This document shows positions 46,656 to 59,400 of a DNA stretch of 64,000 nucleotides, piece by piece (positions within the stretch are counted from its first letter, which is position 1; every line of letters starts with the position of its first letter). The stretch comes from Ypsolopha sequella (lineage: Eukaryota; Arthropoda; Insecta; Lepidoptera; Ypsolophidae). The position numbers and the translations under genes are program-made. Location of the stretch: NCBI GenBank assembly GCA_934047225.1, contig OW203986.1:11907221-11971220 (forward strand), given 5' to 3'. The notes below the pieces were generated by a model. It had not been told where the DNA came from. It did no database searches and was given only the letters and a program-made list of their open reading frames with translations.

Positions 46656-47465
46656 CAAACGTTAAAGAATGAAATTAACTGTCCAAAAAATAATGGACAA
46701 ATCACATGAAATACAAAATAAAATACCCGGATCCATAATGAAGTCTAAAGCATTATTTCAGAAAAGGTATCCCGGATGGACCAGGAATTTTGTCAAACTC
46801 TTCATTTCTTAATCCACGATCTATACATAACAACCCCACTAACACTGCAGCTACCAACAATAGTATCCAAAACATGACTGCAGCTAACTGCAATCGGAAG
46901 ACAGGATATAGTTTCTACAATTTGTAGTAGAAATAAGTAAGCAAAAAGCATAGAGGGTAATCAGTCACGTGGCGATGACGACGAGCAGGCACGTCTCTAG
47001 GATTTGGTATGTGGGGGGGGGCAAAAAATTCAAGATGCATTCCACTATTAGAATAGTAATTGTGTTTTTTTCAGCAAGACTGCTTTGAAATTTTTGCCCC
47101 CCCCCCCCCCCATACCAAATCCTAGAGACGTGCCTGCTCGTCGTCATCGCCACGTGACTGACTGCCCTCTATGCTTTTTGCTTACTTATTTCTACTACAA
47201 ATTGTAGAAACTATATCCTGTCTTCCGATTGTAGTTAGCTGCAGTCATGTTTTGGATACTATTGTTGGTAGCTGCAGTGTTAGTGGGGTTGTTATGTATA
47301 GATCGTGGATTAAGAAATGAAGAGTTTGACAAAATTCCTGGTCCATCCGGGATACCTTTTCTGAATAATGCTTTAGACTTCATTATGGATCCAGGTATTT
47401 TATTTTGTATTTTATGTGATTTGTCCATTCTTTTCTGGACAGTTAATTTAATTCTTTAACATTTG
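46656..47465. repeat. Large palindrome: inverted duplication of gene C promoter and exon 1
   Basis: Left arm 46656-47036 and right arm about 47087-47465 are near-identical inverted copies around a short centre (AAATTCAAGATGCATTCCAC to TTTGAAATTTTTG). The centre is flanked by runs of G on one side and C on the other. The arms differ by a few substitutions and one extra base, so they are separate, slightly diverged copies. Confidence 0.88.
46727..46875 (-). pseudogene. Inverted copy of P450 gene C exon 1, frameshifted
   Basis: From the ATG at 46875 (complement) it encodes MFWILLLVAAVLVGLLCIDR then GLRNEEFDKIPGPSGIP, as in gene C. It has one additional T (A on the coding strand) in the CATTATTTCAG stretch near 46753, so it is 149 instead of 148 bases and shifts frame before the donor. 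The donor GT is kept. No further P450 exons follow in this direction. Confidence 0.88.
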
Positions 47466-50400
47466 TTGCAGTGGAACTATTTTATTACTTTAGAAGTTTA
47501 TCAAACAAGTACAAACAATTATATAAACTCAAAATTGGACCAAAAAATTTAATCGTTATTTTAAATCCCGAAGATGCTGAGGTGAGACCAGTTCATTGTC
47601 TGTCTGTCTGTTTCGTTTTAACTCGAGAACCTGCGGATGCGGTTTATTTTATTACCATATTAGTGACCCTGGTCAACATAATGTGCTAAAAGGGAGCTGA
47701 AAAAATAACTGCCAAGATAATAACTGTCTATAATCATAGACAATCATGTACAATTTTTGACTTGGCTCTAGAAAATTCAAATATTGACAGAGTTTTCCTT
47801 AAAGCAGCTTAATAATCAACATATTTTGCTTTTTTACACAACTACCCTCAAAAAGAAGTCTATTGTTTTCAGAGTTCACGTATGTATTTTTCTTTATTCC
47901 ATCATATTATTATCTTCTGAACGCTTTAACCAAATTGGATGAATGAGGTGTCATTAGAATCTCTGTACCATCCGAATTGGAACTGGGTATAAAAATATTA
48001 AATAAAAATAAATAATAAAAATATTAAATAAAAATAAATAATAAAAATATTAAAAAACCCAACAACCATAATTTAAAATGATCTTAGTAACAACAATATT
48101 TTTATTATGAGCCATTCATTTCCACAATACAAGACCAAGCTGTAATTACAAAACAACATGAAAGGTAAAACAAAAAAATGGTAAGTTCCGACTTTGTTTA
48201 TCTAAAGACGAGACCATAAATCACGTCGTTTCGGGAAATCAGGATGTGGCCGGCACTTATTACACAAAAAGACACAAATATTTTGTTCAATACATACACT
48301 GGGCTCTAGCTAAGCAATACAACTACGAAGTTCAAAAGCAGCACACAGAAGAACAACCTCACTTCGACCAAAATAAAATGAATGGACGGGCCATAGCCAT
48401 AGCCATGAATGACTAGGTACCTACCCGCACTAATATTGTTTGATCGGTGTTATTAATATATTGTTAATTAGTCTTATTTTAAGCTAGCCATAAGCATATG
48501 TAGCAAAACCTACTTACTGTACGAAAGAAGCCTGGCTACCCATTGGACAGAGAATTCTAGCTTGGGAGCCAGGAACCAACAAATGTAACATTTATTTTTC
48601 ATTAAACATTTTTTCATTTTCATTTTCATTTTCATTTTCATAGCGTGCGGATTTTTGAGGCCTGCAAAGTGAGCGCCGGCTCTCACTTCATCTCAGTCGG
48701 TCTCTGTCTGTTAGTAGTGCGACACGTACGCTTATTATTACATTCCATCAAAATAATTGACGAAAAAATGCCTTCTTGTGCATTCCCAAAGTGCAAGAAC
48801 ACTACCAAAAAGCAAAATAAAAGTTCAGGCATCACATTTCACGCGTAAGTACATGTTTATCAATCTATTTTATCACAAAAGTAACTAATTTCAATAAACA
48901 TTGTTTCGTTGTCTCCATTTTGTTGTTTATCCCATCGTAACAGGATAGAAATATACGAATATACATAGTGCGACAAGGAAAGCTTGCTCTGTTCGATAAT
49001 GCCGATCTTAGTCCAGATGTACCGACAGCAAACTAGTTTTATTTTGTACCATTATTGCACCAAGTTGTACCATTCGATCAAATAAACCTTATGTTCATTA
49101 GTTTTTTTAAACTAACTGTTTAATAATATTATAGATTAATAATAATTATTATTATATTCTTACATGAAATTTCTTTGTTTCTAATTAATTGTACAAAATA
49201 CACAAAAGAAAAAAAGGATATGGGCACAGTCATAATATTATACGACCCTACACATTTACTTACGGAAAACAAAATAAAAAATTTAAAATTGTACCAAAAT
49301 ATGTGCAGATTTTTTATTTTGTACCAAATCGTTTTGCTAACGCTACTTTTAGCAATAAACCGATTTGGTACAAAATGGCTACTCTTGTTTGGTCTTCAAA
49401 TGTTAAACGGGTTAAAAGCAACAGACAACGGCAGGTGTTCTCTTTTTCTCATGTAGTTATTATATTCGCTATCTTTTTTTTTGTAGCAAATGCACTATAC
49501 AAGGTGACTTTTTGATCATCGTCCAAATTCATACTGGAGGCTTGATAAGTGATCAGTATCTTGGATCAGTAACAATTTTTGTGAAATTCTTAAAATGAAA
49601 TTCTGGCTTCCCATAGAAATTCAGTTCCAGTCCCGAGTGAATCACTATGGGTAGTCGAAATTTAATTTTACGAATTTCACCAAAATTGTTATTGATCCAT
49701 GATACTGAATTCAAAATTCAAAATTCAAAAAAAATTCAAAATTCAAATAGTTTATTTTGCAAAGCAGGTATAGATATATACACTTTTTACACGTCAAATT
49801 TAATCTAATAAAAAAATATATGTAATAAAATAATAAATGTACATGAACTAAATTAAAGGTTTATTTAATTTATGTAGCAATATATTTACGATTAAAATTA
49901 TAAGTAAAATATATATTATACAAGGTAAAATCCAATCAGCCGCCCGAACCCATACCGGAGACCCGGCCAGGGACCAGGAACAAGGTTCAATGATCACCAA
50001 CCGAGCCCCCAGCACGAATCCAGGCGGCCGACCAAATCCCATCCTATATACTACATACTAATAGGTTACATATATAAATACATGCCTACCTCCGCCCATT
50101 CGATTAGTCTTGCTAAGAAGAAGGGCAAGAAACTTAGCAAGATCATGTCTTTTTTTTCAACATAAAACTTATACTATACAATATATGACTTATATCTACT
50201 TTAACCAAGGGATAAGAAAATACAAGACAGCAGGAATTCAGGTTAATGAAAAAAAAGAAAAACATATATATCTTTGTCTACCTGTCTCATATAGTCTTTT
50301 TCCTTTTACAGTCTGTAATCAATTAATGTTTACACCTTAGAGGAATCATAAGTTAGGAAATTATACTATTTAATTAAATTATAACTTACTATCATTATCA

Positions 50401-53400
50401 CTGTAACACCATGCTTCACCATCATCCAAATATTCATTTATTTTATAATATGCCTTTTTCAATAGGCCCTGCTTAATATACTTAATATAATGTCCCCCTC
50501 TTATTAAGGCAAAGTTGAGCAGATAGCCATTTTCCTCTATGTAAAGGCCAAAAGGCTAACAATAATATAAAGTGATTAAAAAAAATTGACTGTGTGTTTG
50601 AAATTAGAGTTTTGTGATTAATTTTATCAAAGGCTTTCGAAAAATCGGTATACACGGCGTCCACCTGGTGGCCATCCTCTAGAGCTGTAATTACGAAATC
50701 CGTAAATGTTAAAAGGTTAGTTTCTACACTCCTGCCTGTCACAATGCCGTGTTGTTGCGGTAAAATATGCTGACGAACACTAGCTGAGACTTCCTGAGTT
50801 ACAATTTTTTCGAGAATCTTACCAAAAATGCATAACTTAGATATAGGTCTATATTGAGTCACAGATGATTTGTCTCCACCTTTAAATACCGGTGTTATAA
50901 GGGCTTTTTTACAAATATCTGGAGACACACCTTCCTTAATAGATTTCGAAAATATGATGGTTAGTGGGATTGACAGTGCTACTGCGCATTTGACAATAAG
51001 AAGAGGGTGTATGTTATCGTTTCCAGCGCCTTTGGTTATATCAATGCTCTCTAAATGTTTTAATGTCAGACTTTGATCAACAGTTATTGAAGACACATCA
51101 ACACAAGAGTGTGAGGTCATATTTACGGGTGCATCAATTACACTACTAATGTTAACAAAGACTGATTCGAAGTATTCGTTAAATAAGTTGCAAATGATCT
51201 TCCTGTCATTAGATCTCCTGTTTGTGTTACTCACTTTGTCTGGAATAGCATTATGGTATATTTTTGATTTTATGAATTTCCAGAAGTAATTAGGAAGTTT
51301 TGTTATGTTTTCTTCAGTAAACTGGATATAGGTTGCTTTTTATTTATTACACAACAAATCAAATACATACCAATAATTTTTTTTTTCTAAAATTTATAAA
51401 TTAGAAAAACCACGCAAAAGAAAATAATTTTTAGCGGAATATATCTTAGAAACATTTAAATTCATCGATAGCATATATGGAAGCCATTAGTTGACGTGAG
51501 GAAGGTGGAAGAAACATACCAAAAACAGAGCGAATGTTGAAGTGCATCAACCTCTGTACCGTTTTTCAAGATTTTATCAAGAAGTGAGTTTCAAAGATTG
51601 CTGGTGAAATTCATGTTATGTCGTGATCAAGAAAGACATGAAGGCTTTTTGGTGTGCAAAAATCTTTAGGAAAGAGATCTATACGCAACTCTTTTATACG
51701 GACACATTTTATCGTTTTGTTCAGATACTTTCTTTTCTCCTCTTTTATTGAATGCGCGTGTTGTTTTTATAATATTTTAGAGGTAAATCTTTTGATAGGC
51801 TTAGAATTTCATAGGTAAGTTTATTTGTACGCCAGTTATAATTATCTTTATCCTCTTTTACCTTTTCTTTTTTAATTTTATTATGCTCCTACCTCGACGT
51901 GTATCCTTCTAGATTTAATTTACCGTATTTTATAGTTTTATTTATAAGTTATTTGGATTATGTCCCAGTCGCAGACCGCCATCGCATCCACGAGTGCCGA
52001 CCAACTTAGCCAGGGAACGTCGGCTGGAGATCACATACAGTGTCCACATTGCCCACACACCAATCTGTTTAAGAGTACAAGAGGTCTTAAAATCTACATT
52101 GGCAGAAAACACAAGCCAAACACGAGCAATGACAATAGCAGTACCGCCCTCATTCCATCCTCAGATTCTTCAGCAAGTATATCTACACAACCTTTTTGGA
52201 AATTATTAAGTTCTTATAAGAAAAACCTACCGCTAGTAAAGCGTATTCCTCGAGGTGCGCGCAACACAGTCGCTGCGTCTCTTTCCACCTGCATCCGTAA
52301 TACAATAAACAATAACGACAAGTCCAGCTGGGAAAATCTTCTATCATTCCCTTATCAGACACTGCATGTGACAAAAGACAAAGACAGCGGCTCATTGACA
52401 TATAAAATCAAGCAGAATTGTACAAATCGTTGCAAGCCAGATATACCTGTTAAAGAAAAAAGGCTCATCATAACCCCCCAGATAATATATGCAAGAAAGT
52501 GGAAACGAAAGTTGGGGAGGGTGATATCAGAGGAGCCGCGCAGCTCTTATTCTCCACCGACGTAATAGCCACTGAAACACCGGAAACCCTCTCGGCCCTT
52601 CAGTCAAAACATCCATCTCCAGCATCAGCAACACGGCTCCCTGATCCACCCCATCCTTCTGATCCTACACCTCAGGCAACTGTTGATGACACACTGGCTG
52701 CGATCATGTCTTTTAAGAAAGGCTCGGCCGGTGGCCTCGACGGTCTATCGCCGCAACACTTAAAAGACCTTGTCTAGTTGTCTGTGGCACCATAGGCGAT
52801 ACCGGTCGAGCTCTTTTGGCAGACCTGACGGAACTTGTAAATTTAATGTTATCAGGAAAGGTTTGTGAAACTATTATTAACACCCTATATGGCGAAAATC
52901 TCTGCGCACTAAGAAAGAAGGATGGGGGAATCAGGCCCATAGCCGTTGGCAACACCATCCACCGTATTGCTTCGAAAATCTGCTGTCGGCACTTATTACC
53001 TATATTATTTACAAATACATTTCAGCCTATTCAACTAGGCTACGGCAGCAGTGGAGGCTGTGAGGCTGCTGTACATGCAGCCCGCACATTCCTCGAACAC
53101 GGTGGTGGTGAAGTGATGCTGAAGGTGGACGTGAGGAATGCATTCAACTCGATCAACAGGGGCGCCTTGTTAGCCCAAGTCAAAGAAGTTACCCCCCAAA
53201 TTTACAAGTATGTACATCATTGTTATAGCACCCCATCAAATCTGCTATATCAGGGACATCTTATTCATTCTGCCGTTGGATGTCAGCAAGGCGACCCTCT
53301 TGGCCCGGCGATTTTCAGTTTAGCCATACACCCAATTATTTCGACCCTAAATTCGAAATTCAACGTTTGGTACCTGGATGATGGCACGATTGGAGGCGAA

Positions 53401-56400
53401 GCGGCTACGGTTCTAAAAGATCTCAATATTCTTATTACCGAATTCGTATCCATCGGTTTATCACTAAATTTTTCCAAGTGTGAACTTTATATTAATGAAT
53501 CGATTCAGGCCCAAGAAAAAGAAAATATCTTATCTAAATTTAACAGTATAGCCGCTAATATAAAAAATGTCAACAGAGAAACGCTACGCCTCTTAGGAGC
53601 GCCCATTTTTAACGAATCAATCTCTGAATATGTGGAGGACCAAGTAAAAAAATTAAAAGAGTCATCCGGGCGCCTGACTGAGATCAGTCCACATATGGCG
53701 CTTTTCATAATCAGATACTGCTTATTTGTACCAAAATTTACTTAAATCCGAAAATCTGACGAACAGTTTGGACGAACTAATAAAAGACACATTATCCAAA
53801 ATTCTAAATTGCACATTGGATGAGCGTACCTGGACCCAGGCCACCCTACCAGTCAGGATGGGAGTTGCACTCCCGGCCTTCCTGTCCTCGGCTCATAGCA
53901 CTTGCGACCTCTACGGTACTATAATAAACCCGTCACTTTGTGATGTTGAGGTCGCAGGCTTGGCCGAGGCCAGGAATGCCTGGATGAATTCCTCACCAAA
54001 TCGAATTCCTCCAGCTAATCCAAAATTACAAAGGTTATGGGACGAGCCCTTGTGCAAACAAGTTCAAACACAGCTCCTTGAAACTTCTCCCAACATCGCT
54101 GACAGGGCTCGTCTCTTAGCCACTAGCACACCAGAGTCGGGTTACTGGCTGAATGCGTTGCCTTCACCAAACATCGGCACTCTGTTGGATAGGACAACTT
54201 TAACTTTGGCCGTAAGCCTGCGACTGGGTACAAAAACAAACCAACCTCATCGCTGCCGCTGTGGGGAGAGCGTCGACCCACTTGGTCACCACGGTCTGTC
54301 TTGCCAATTCAGCGCCGGCCGCCTCGCGCGTCACGCTAATCTGAACGACATCATCCGCCGAGCCCTTGCCAGCTGTAGCGTCCCAGCTACTACAGAACCG
54401 TACGGGCTCTCTCGGGACGACGGGAAGAGGCCCGACGGAATGACATTGATGCCGTGGAAATGTGGCAGGTCTTTGGTGTGGGATGCGACTTGTGTTGATA
54501 CACTAGCCTCATCCTACTTACCAATGACCTGCTCCAAGGCGGGCGCTGCGGCGGAAGGAGCTGAAAAAAAGAAGCGGCGCAGATATGTAGCCCTGACTAC
54601 GGACTATATGTTTGCACCCTTCGGCGTTGAGACACTCGGACCGTGGGGACCGAGTGCACATTCTTTATATAAAGAATTATCAAAACGCCTGGTCGATGCC
54701 TCCGGGGACCCTCGGGCTGGGGCTTACCTCGGCCAGAGAATCAGTCTGGCCATACAACGAGGTAACGCTGCCTGCCTGCTAGGTACTCTCCCGCACGACG
54801 GCAGCGACCTTGATATAATTTTTTATTTAGTTTAATTTTAAATATTATTTAGTTTTAATTTTATTATTTTTTATTGGTATGTATTTGATTTGTTGTGATA
54901 TAGGTTGTATAATTTACTTTTTCCAACTTTTTGGAAGGCACATAATCCTGAATTAACTTGTTCAAAATTTTATAGAAATAATCACTACAATCATTTACGG
55001 TCATTTTGTTCAAAACTGTCCAATCAGTATTTAACAAACTGTTTGAAATAGTAATATAGTCGCCCATTGATACATAATTTTTTCTCTCGTGTTATCTTTT
55101 AAATAAGTGAGAGTTTGTATGGAAACGGTCAATTCAAGAGATTTGTGGTGTAGATCCTCAGGAGTGAGTGGAGAAGAGCAAGGTCGCACAAAACAATCAG
55201 CACGATAAGGATAAGACGCAGGATATAAGCAGGATAAGACGAGAACTAAGATACGATTGTTTACATTACGGCAGTGATTGAACTGATTTAAAGAACTAAA
55301 AGAAATAAAATCTTTGAGGTGATTTACCAATAATTCACTAGAAGGTTCTATAGTCAGGTAATTATAACTAGTAACTGGAGTCCAGGATGCATGTGAAACA
55401 TTAAAATCACCAATCAGTAAAAAAGCATCTCGAGGGTGGGAAATCCTAAGTTGTGGAACATAATCAAAGAAAACTTTTAAAGAGGTTTGGTGATGGAAGT
55501 TGTGCGGAAAATAGACACAAGCTATATGTAGTTTTGAAGGTGCGTCGCGGGAGACCGCTATGTTACTGTTAGTAGAGGTAGTTGTGCTGCCCTTCGACCT
55601 CGATACTTACCCATAACTCCTCAAGTCGCGCGGCGGCACGCCAGTCGCGGCGCATGGCACGCAGTCCACGTCCACGATTCTTTACTTGGCTCGACAACAG
55701 AGCAAGACACGGCCAAAGAAATTTTTGCTAAGCTTGACTATATATTTTAGAGGAAAAGTGTAGCGACAGAGTCGTCTTTAAGAAAAAGATTACTAAACTT
55801 AAAGCTGGAAAGTGAAACCCCGTTAATTAAACACTTTCAAATATTTGATGATATCATCACCAAACTCACAGCTGCAGGTGCAAAGTTAGAAGAGTCTGAC
55901 AAAGTGACTGACCTATTTATGACTCTTCTTAAAAGCTACAGCAGTATCGTCATGGCAATAGAGACATTGGCTGAAGAAAACATGACTTTAGCTTTTGTAA
56001 AAACAAGATTACTAGATCATGAGATAAAGTTATTAAGTGAAGGACGTGACACGAGCCTAAAAGCACTTCAGGCCGAAACAATGAAACCGCAAGGTGAACC
56101 GTGGAGAACTTCAAACAAAACAAAGAAGTTCTAACACAAAGGAAAGTCATTAAAAGTTTCGTTCAAGAATAACATGAAATACAAAAAATGTTATAACCGT
56201 GGAAAAGTAGGGCCCTTGAAAAAGAACTGTTTTTATGAGAAGAGAGACCAATTTGAAAACAAAAGAAGCAACAATAGAATGGTTCAGATAGCAAACACGG
56301 AACCAAATAACCCGAATGTGTCCGGATTTGCTTATATGGCTGGCGGAAGTACATATGAAGATGGTAGCATATTTCGATTGCCAAGAATGCTACTTTCATA

Positions 56401-59400
56401 CAAGCAACAAAAAAAGGCAATTTGCCTGTTATAAGTGACTTGGGTGTCAAAGGAGAACTACAGGATGTTCTTTATTGTGCCGAAATCCCATATAGCCTGC
56501 TGTCAGTAACAAAAATACAACAGGCGAGTATGACTGTCATTTTCGACACAAATGGCGATGTTCAAATTAATCGCAATGGTATAGTGGTAATCAAGGGTGA
56601 GTGCTTAAACAATTTAATTTGCATTAATCTTGTTCCTTAAACAAAGACGTAAATGATAAATATGAATTGTGGCATCAAAGGCTGGGTCACGTGGGCAAAT
56701 CAAAGTTTGTGGAAATTAAAAACAAGAAATTATTTTCTGACGTTGATAAATTAAATAATGTGACACCAAATGATAAATTGTGTGAACCCTTCATAAATGA
56801 CAAGGAGACAAGCATGTTTGCCACTTAACTAAGCTAAACCGAAATATTCGAAACAACCTTTGTTTAACGTGCATACAGATGTATGCGGCCCAATAACACT
56901 ATCGACCCTTGACAATAAAAACTATTTTGTGATTATTGTGGACGAATATAGTCATTATTGCGCGACCTATTTATTGGCCCATAAATAAGACGTTTTTATT
57001 GCTTTTCCAGATTATGCTACAAAAAGTGAAGCTCTTTTTGGTTCAAAAATAATAAACTTGTATTGCGATAATGGCGGGGAGTATATCTCTAAGGAAATGA
57101 GGGAATTCTGTGTGCAAAAAGGTATTTGTTACCACTTGACAGTGCCGTTTATACCAGATTTGAATGGTATTGCTGAGCGTATGATAAGAACAATCACAGA
57201 ACGAAGTCGTGCAATGATAGCAGGTTCTAAATTAAGCAAATTGTTCTGGGGTGAGGCTGTTTTAACTGCTACTTATTTAATAACTATCAGCCCCACAAAA
57301 GCACTAAAATTAGACACACCTTATGAATTATGGTGTGATACAAATTCACAATTAAAGTTGAGATTTTTGGGTCAACTGTTTATTATGTTGATAAAAGTAG
57401 AAAATCGAAGTTTGATGAAAAATCCTTAAAGGGAATTTTGGTTGGTTATGAACCAAATAGTTATAAGGTGTGGGATGTGGTAGAAGAAAAGTTTGTTAAG
57501 TTCAGAGATGTGGTAGTTGATGAGATTTATTTCTTGTCAAGTAGGCCAGTGATACCTGAGCTAGAACGGACTATGTCTAAAAATAGATCTGTTGATAACT
57601 CTGACTCTGTGCACTCTCGGGAATAGAGATGCGTATCTGACAAGTATGGATCTGATGGTTTAAGTAAACAAACGGGCATAATACCTGCCACATTGGGTCA
57701 CCAAATTATCACCCAATAAATCTGTTTGTAGAACAGATTGGCGCTTGAATCACTCTCCTTTTCAAAATAAATTGACATTATTGTAAGACAATGAAAGTTC
57801 ACTTAACTTAAGACGAAGTGAAAGGATTAAAAAAATGTACGTACTGTTTCTTATGATGAAAATAATGACAATATTTCTGAGAACTATTTCTTGTGTGCTG
57901 AATCTTTAGTATTTGAAATTCCTCAATCATATAAAGGACTTGAATCTAGATCTGATAAGCATTTATGGGAAAAAGCTATCAGATAGAAAATTAATTCACT
58001 TAGAGACAATAATACCTGGACACTAGTACCAAAACCTGAGAACAGAAATATTATCGATTGTAAGAGGGTATTTACTATTAAAAATGATGAGTTTAGAAAT
58101 CCCTTGAAATATAAGGCGCGTTTAGAAGCACGCGGTTTTAATCAATAATATTTGATTGATTACAATGCAACTTTTGCTCCGGTGGCTAGGAGTGCGAGTT
58201 TTAGAATTTTATTAGCTTTCGCAAATCAGTTCAATTTGCTTGTTCACAATATGGATGTAAAAACTACATTATAAACAGGAAACTAGACGAGGAAATTTAT
58301 ATGAAAATTCCTAAGGGTGTCCTGGGGGCAGGTGTAGATGATATGGTCTGCAAATTAAATAAATCATTGTACGGATTAAAACAATCGGCGCGCTGTTGGT
58401 TTCAAACGTTTGAGCAAGCTTTGTTAAAAAGGGGATTTCAATACTCATCAGCTGATCGATGCATTTATATTCTCAATGCAGGTGATATATCGAGGAACAT
58501 ATATGTTTTACTATATGTTGATGATCTGATTATAGCAACAGCTGATACAAATACCATGAATAGTTTTAAAAACTTTTAACAAAAAATAGTAACCGACTTC
58601 AATAGTATCAGCAGTCATTCACTAAGAAGTTAATAATATTTCTATAAAGACCGATGGTACCGAAGCAACACTTTTGTCGACTTCTTTCTTCCTGAAACGT
58701 TAAGTTATCGAGAAGTCGGCGTTCTTAAGATTAATTAAGATTAACGATGACCTGTTTTTGAAGGAGTTAGAGGAGATTCCATGGAAAGATATCTATAGTA
58801 CTAATAATCTTAATGATATGATTTGTTTATTTAATTTGTTTATGTCCTCAATTTTCGACGAGCACGCCCCACTGCGTAAAATTAAAATTAAAGAAAACCC
58901 ATGTCCTTGGCTAACAAGTACAATAAAAGAAATAATGGCTCTGAGAGATAAAGCTTTAGCTCGTGCTCTTTCAACAAAACGAGAATCCCATTTGAGATAC
59001 TATAAGGACCTTCGAAATTTAGTCACTAGCGCTATCCGGCAGGAAAAGGTAGCGTTTTTCACTCAATATGTAAATAACAATAAAGACACCCCGGTAAAGA
59101 TGTGAAAATACCTAAAACAGACGTCAGTCTTGGGAAATAATAGTTTACCAAGTATTCCTCAGCACCTAAATGACCCTGATAAGATAAATAACTTTTTTTT
59201 GGACGTACCTGGTGACCCAAATATTGACGACAAATTGTTAAACTTTTATAGGCAAAATAAACACGGTACTAATGTCTTTGAAATACAAAAATGTACACAA
59301 AACGAAGTATTAAAAATAATAAAGGCAATTAATACCAATGCTTCAGGATACGAGGCAATATCAGTAAAAATGATAAAAATGACTCTATCAGTCACACTAC

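Larger units (their letters stand above)
51336..54896 (+). mobile_element. RLE-type non-LTR retrotransposon, near full length, with short TIRs
   Basis: 3561 bases flanked by the direct repeat GATATAGGTTG (51325-51335 and 54897-54907). Inverted copies of ACAACAAATCAAATACATAC sit at 51351 and at the extreme right end (54896 inward); the left one is 15 bases inside the edge. About 600 bases of 5' leader precede the coding region. The ORF is broken by two or three frame changes and one stop. Zinc finger, RT, zinc knuckle and endonuclease modules are all recognisable. Confidence 0.85.

Noticed and set aside
49175..49515. Two overlapping frames of 93 and 108 codons
   Set aside because: They overlap in different frames across a hairpin and run into a MITE; neither resembles a protein family.
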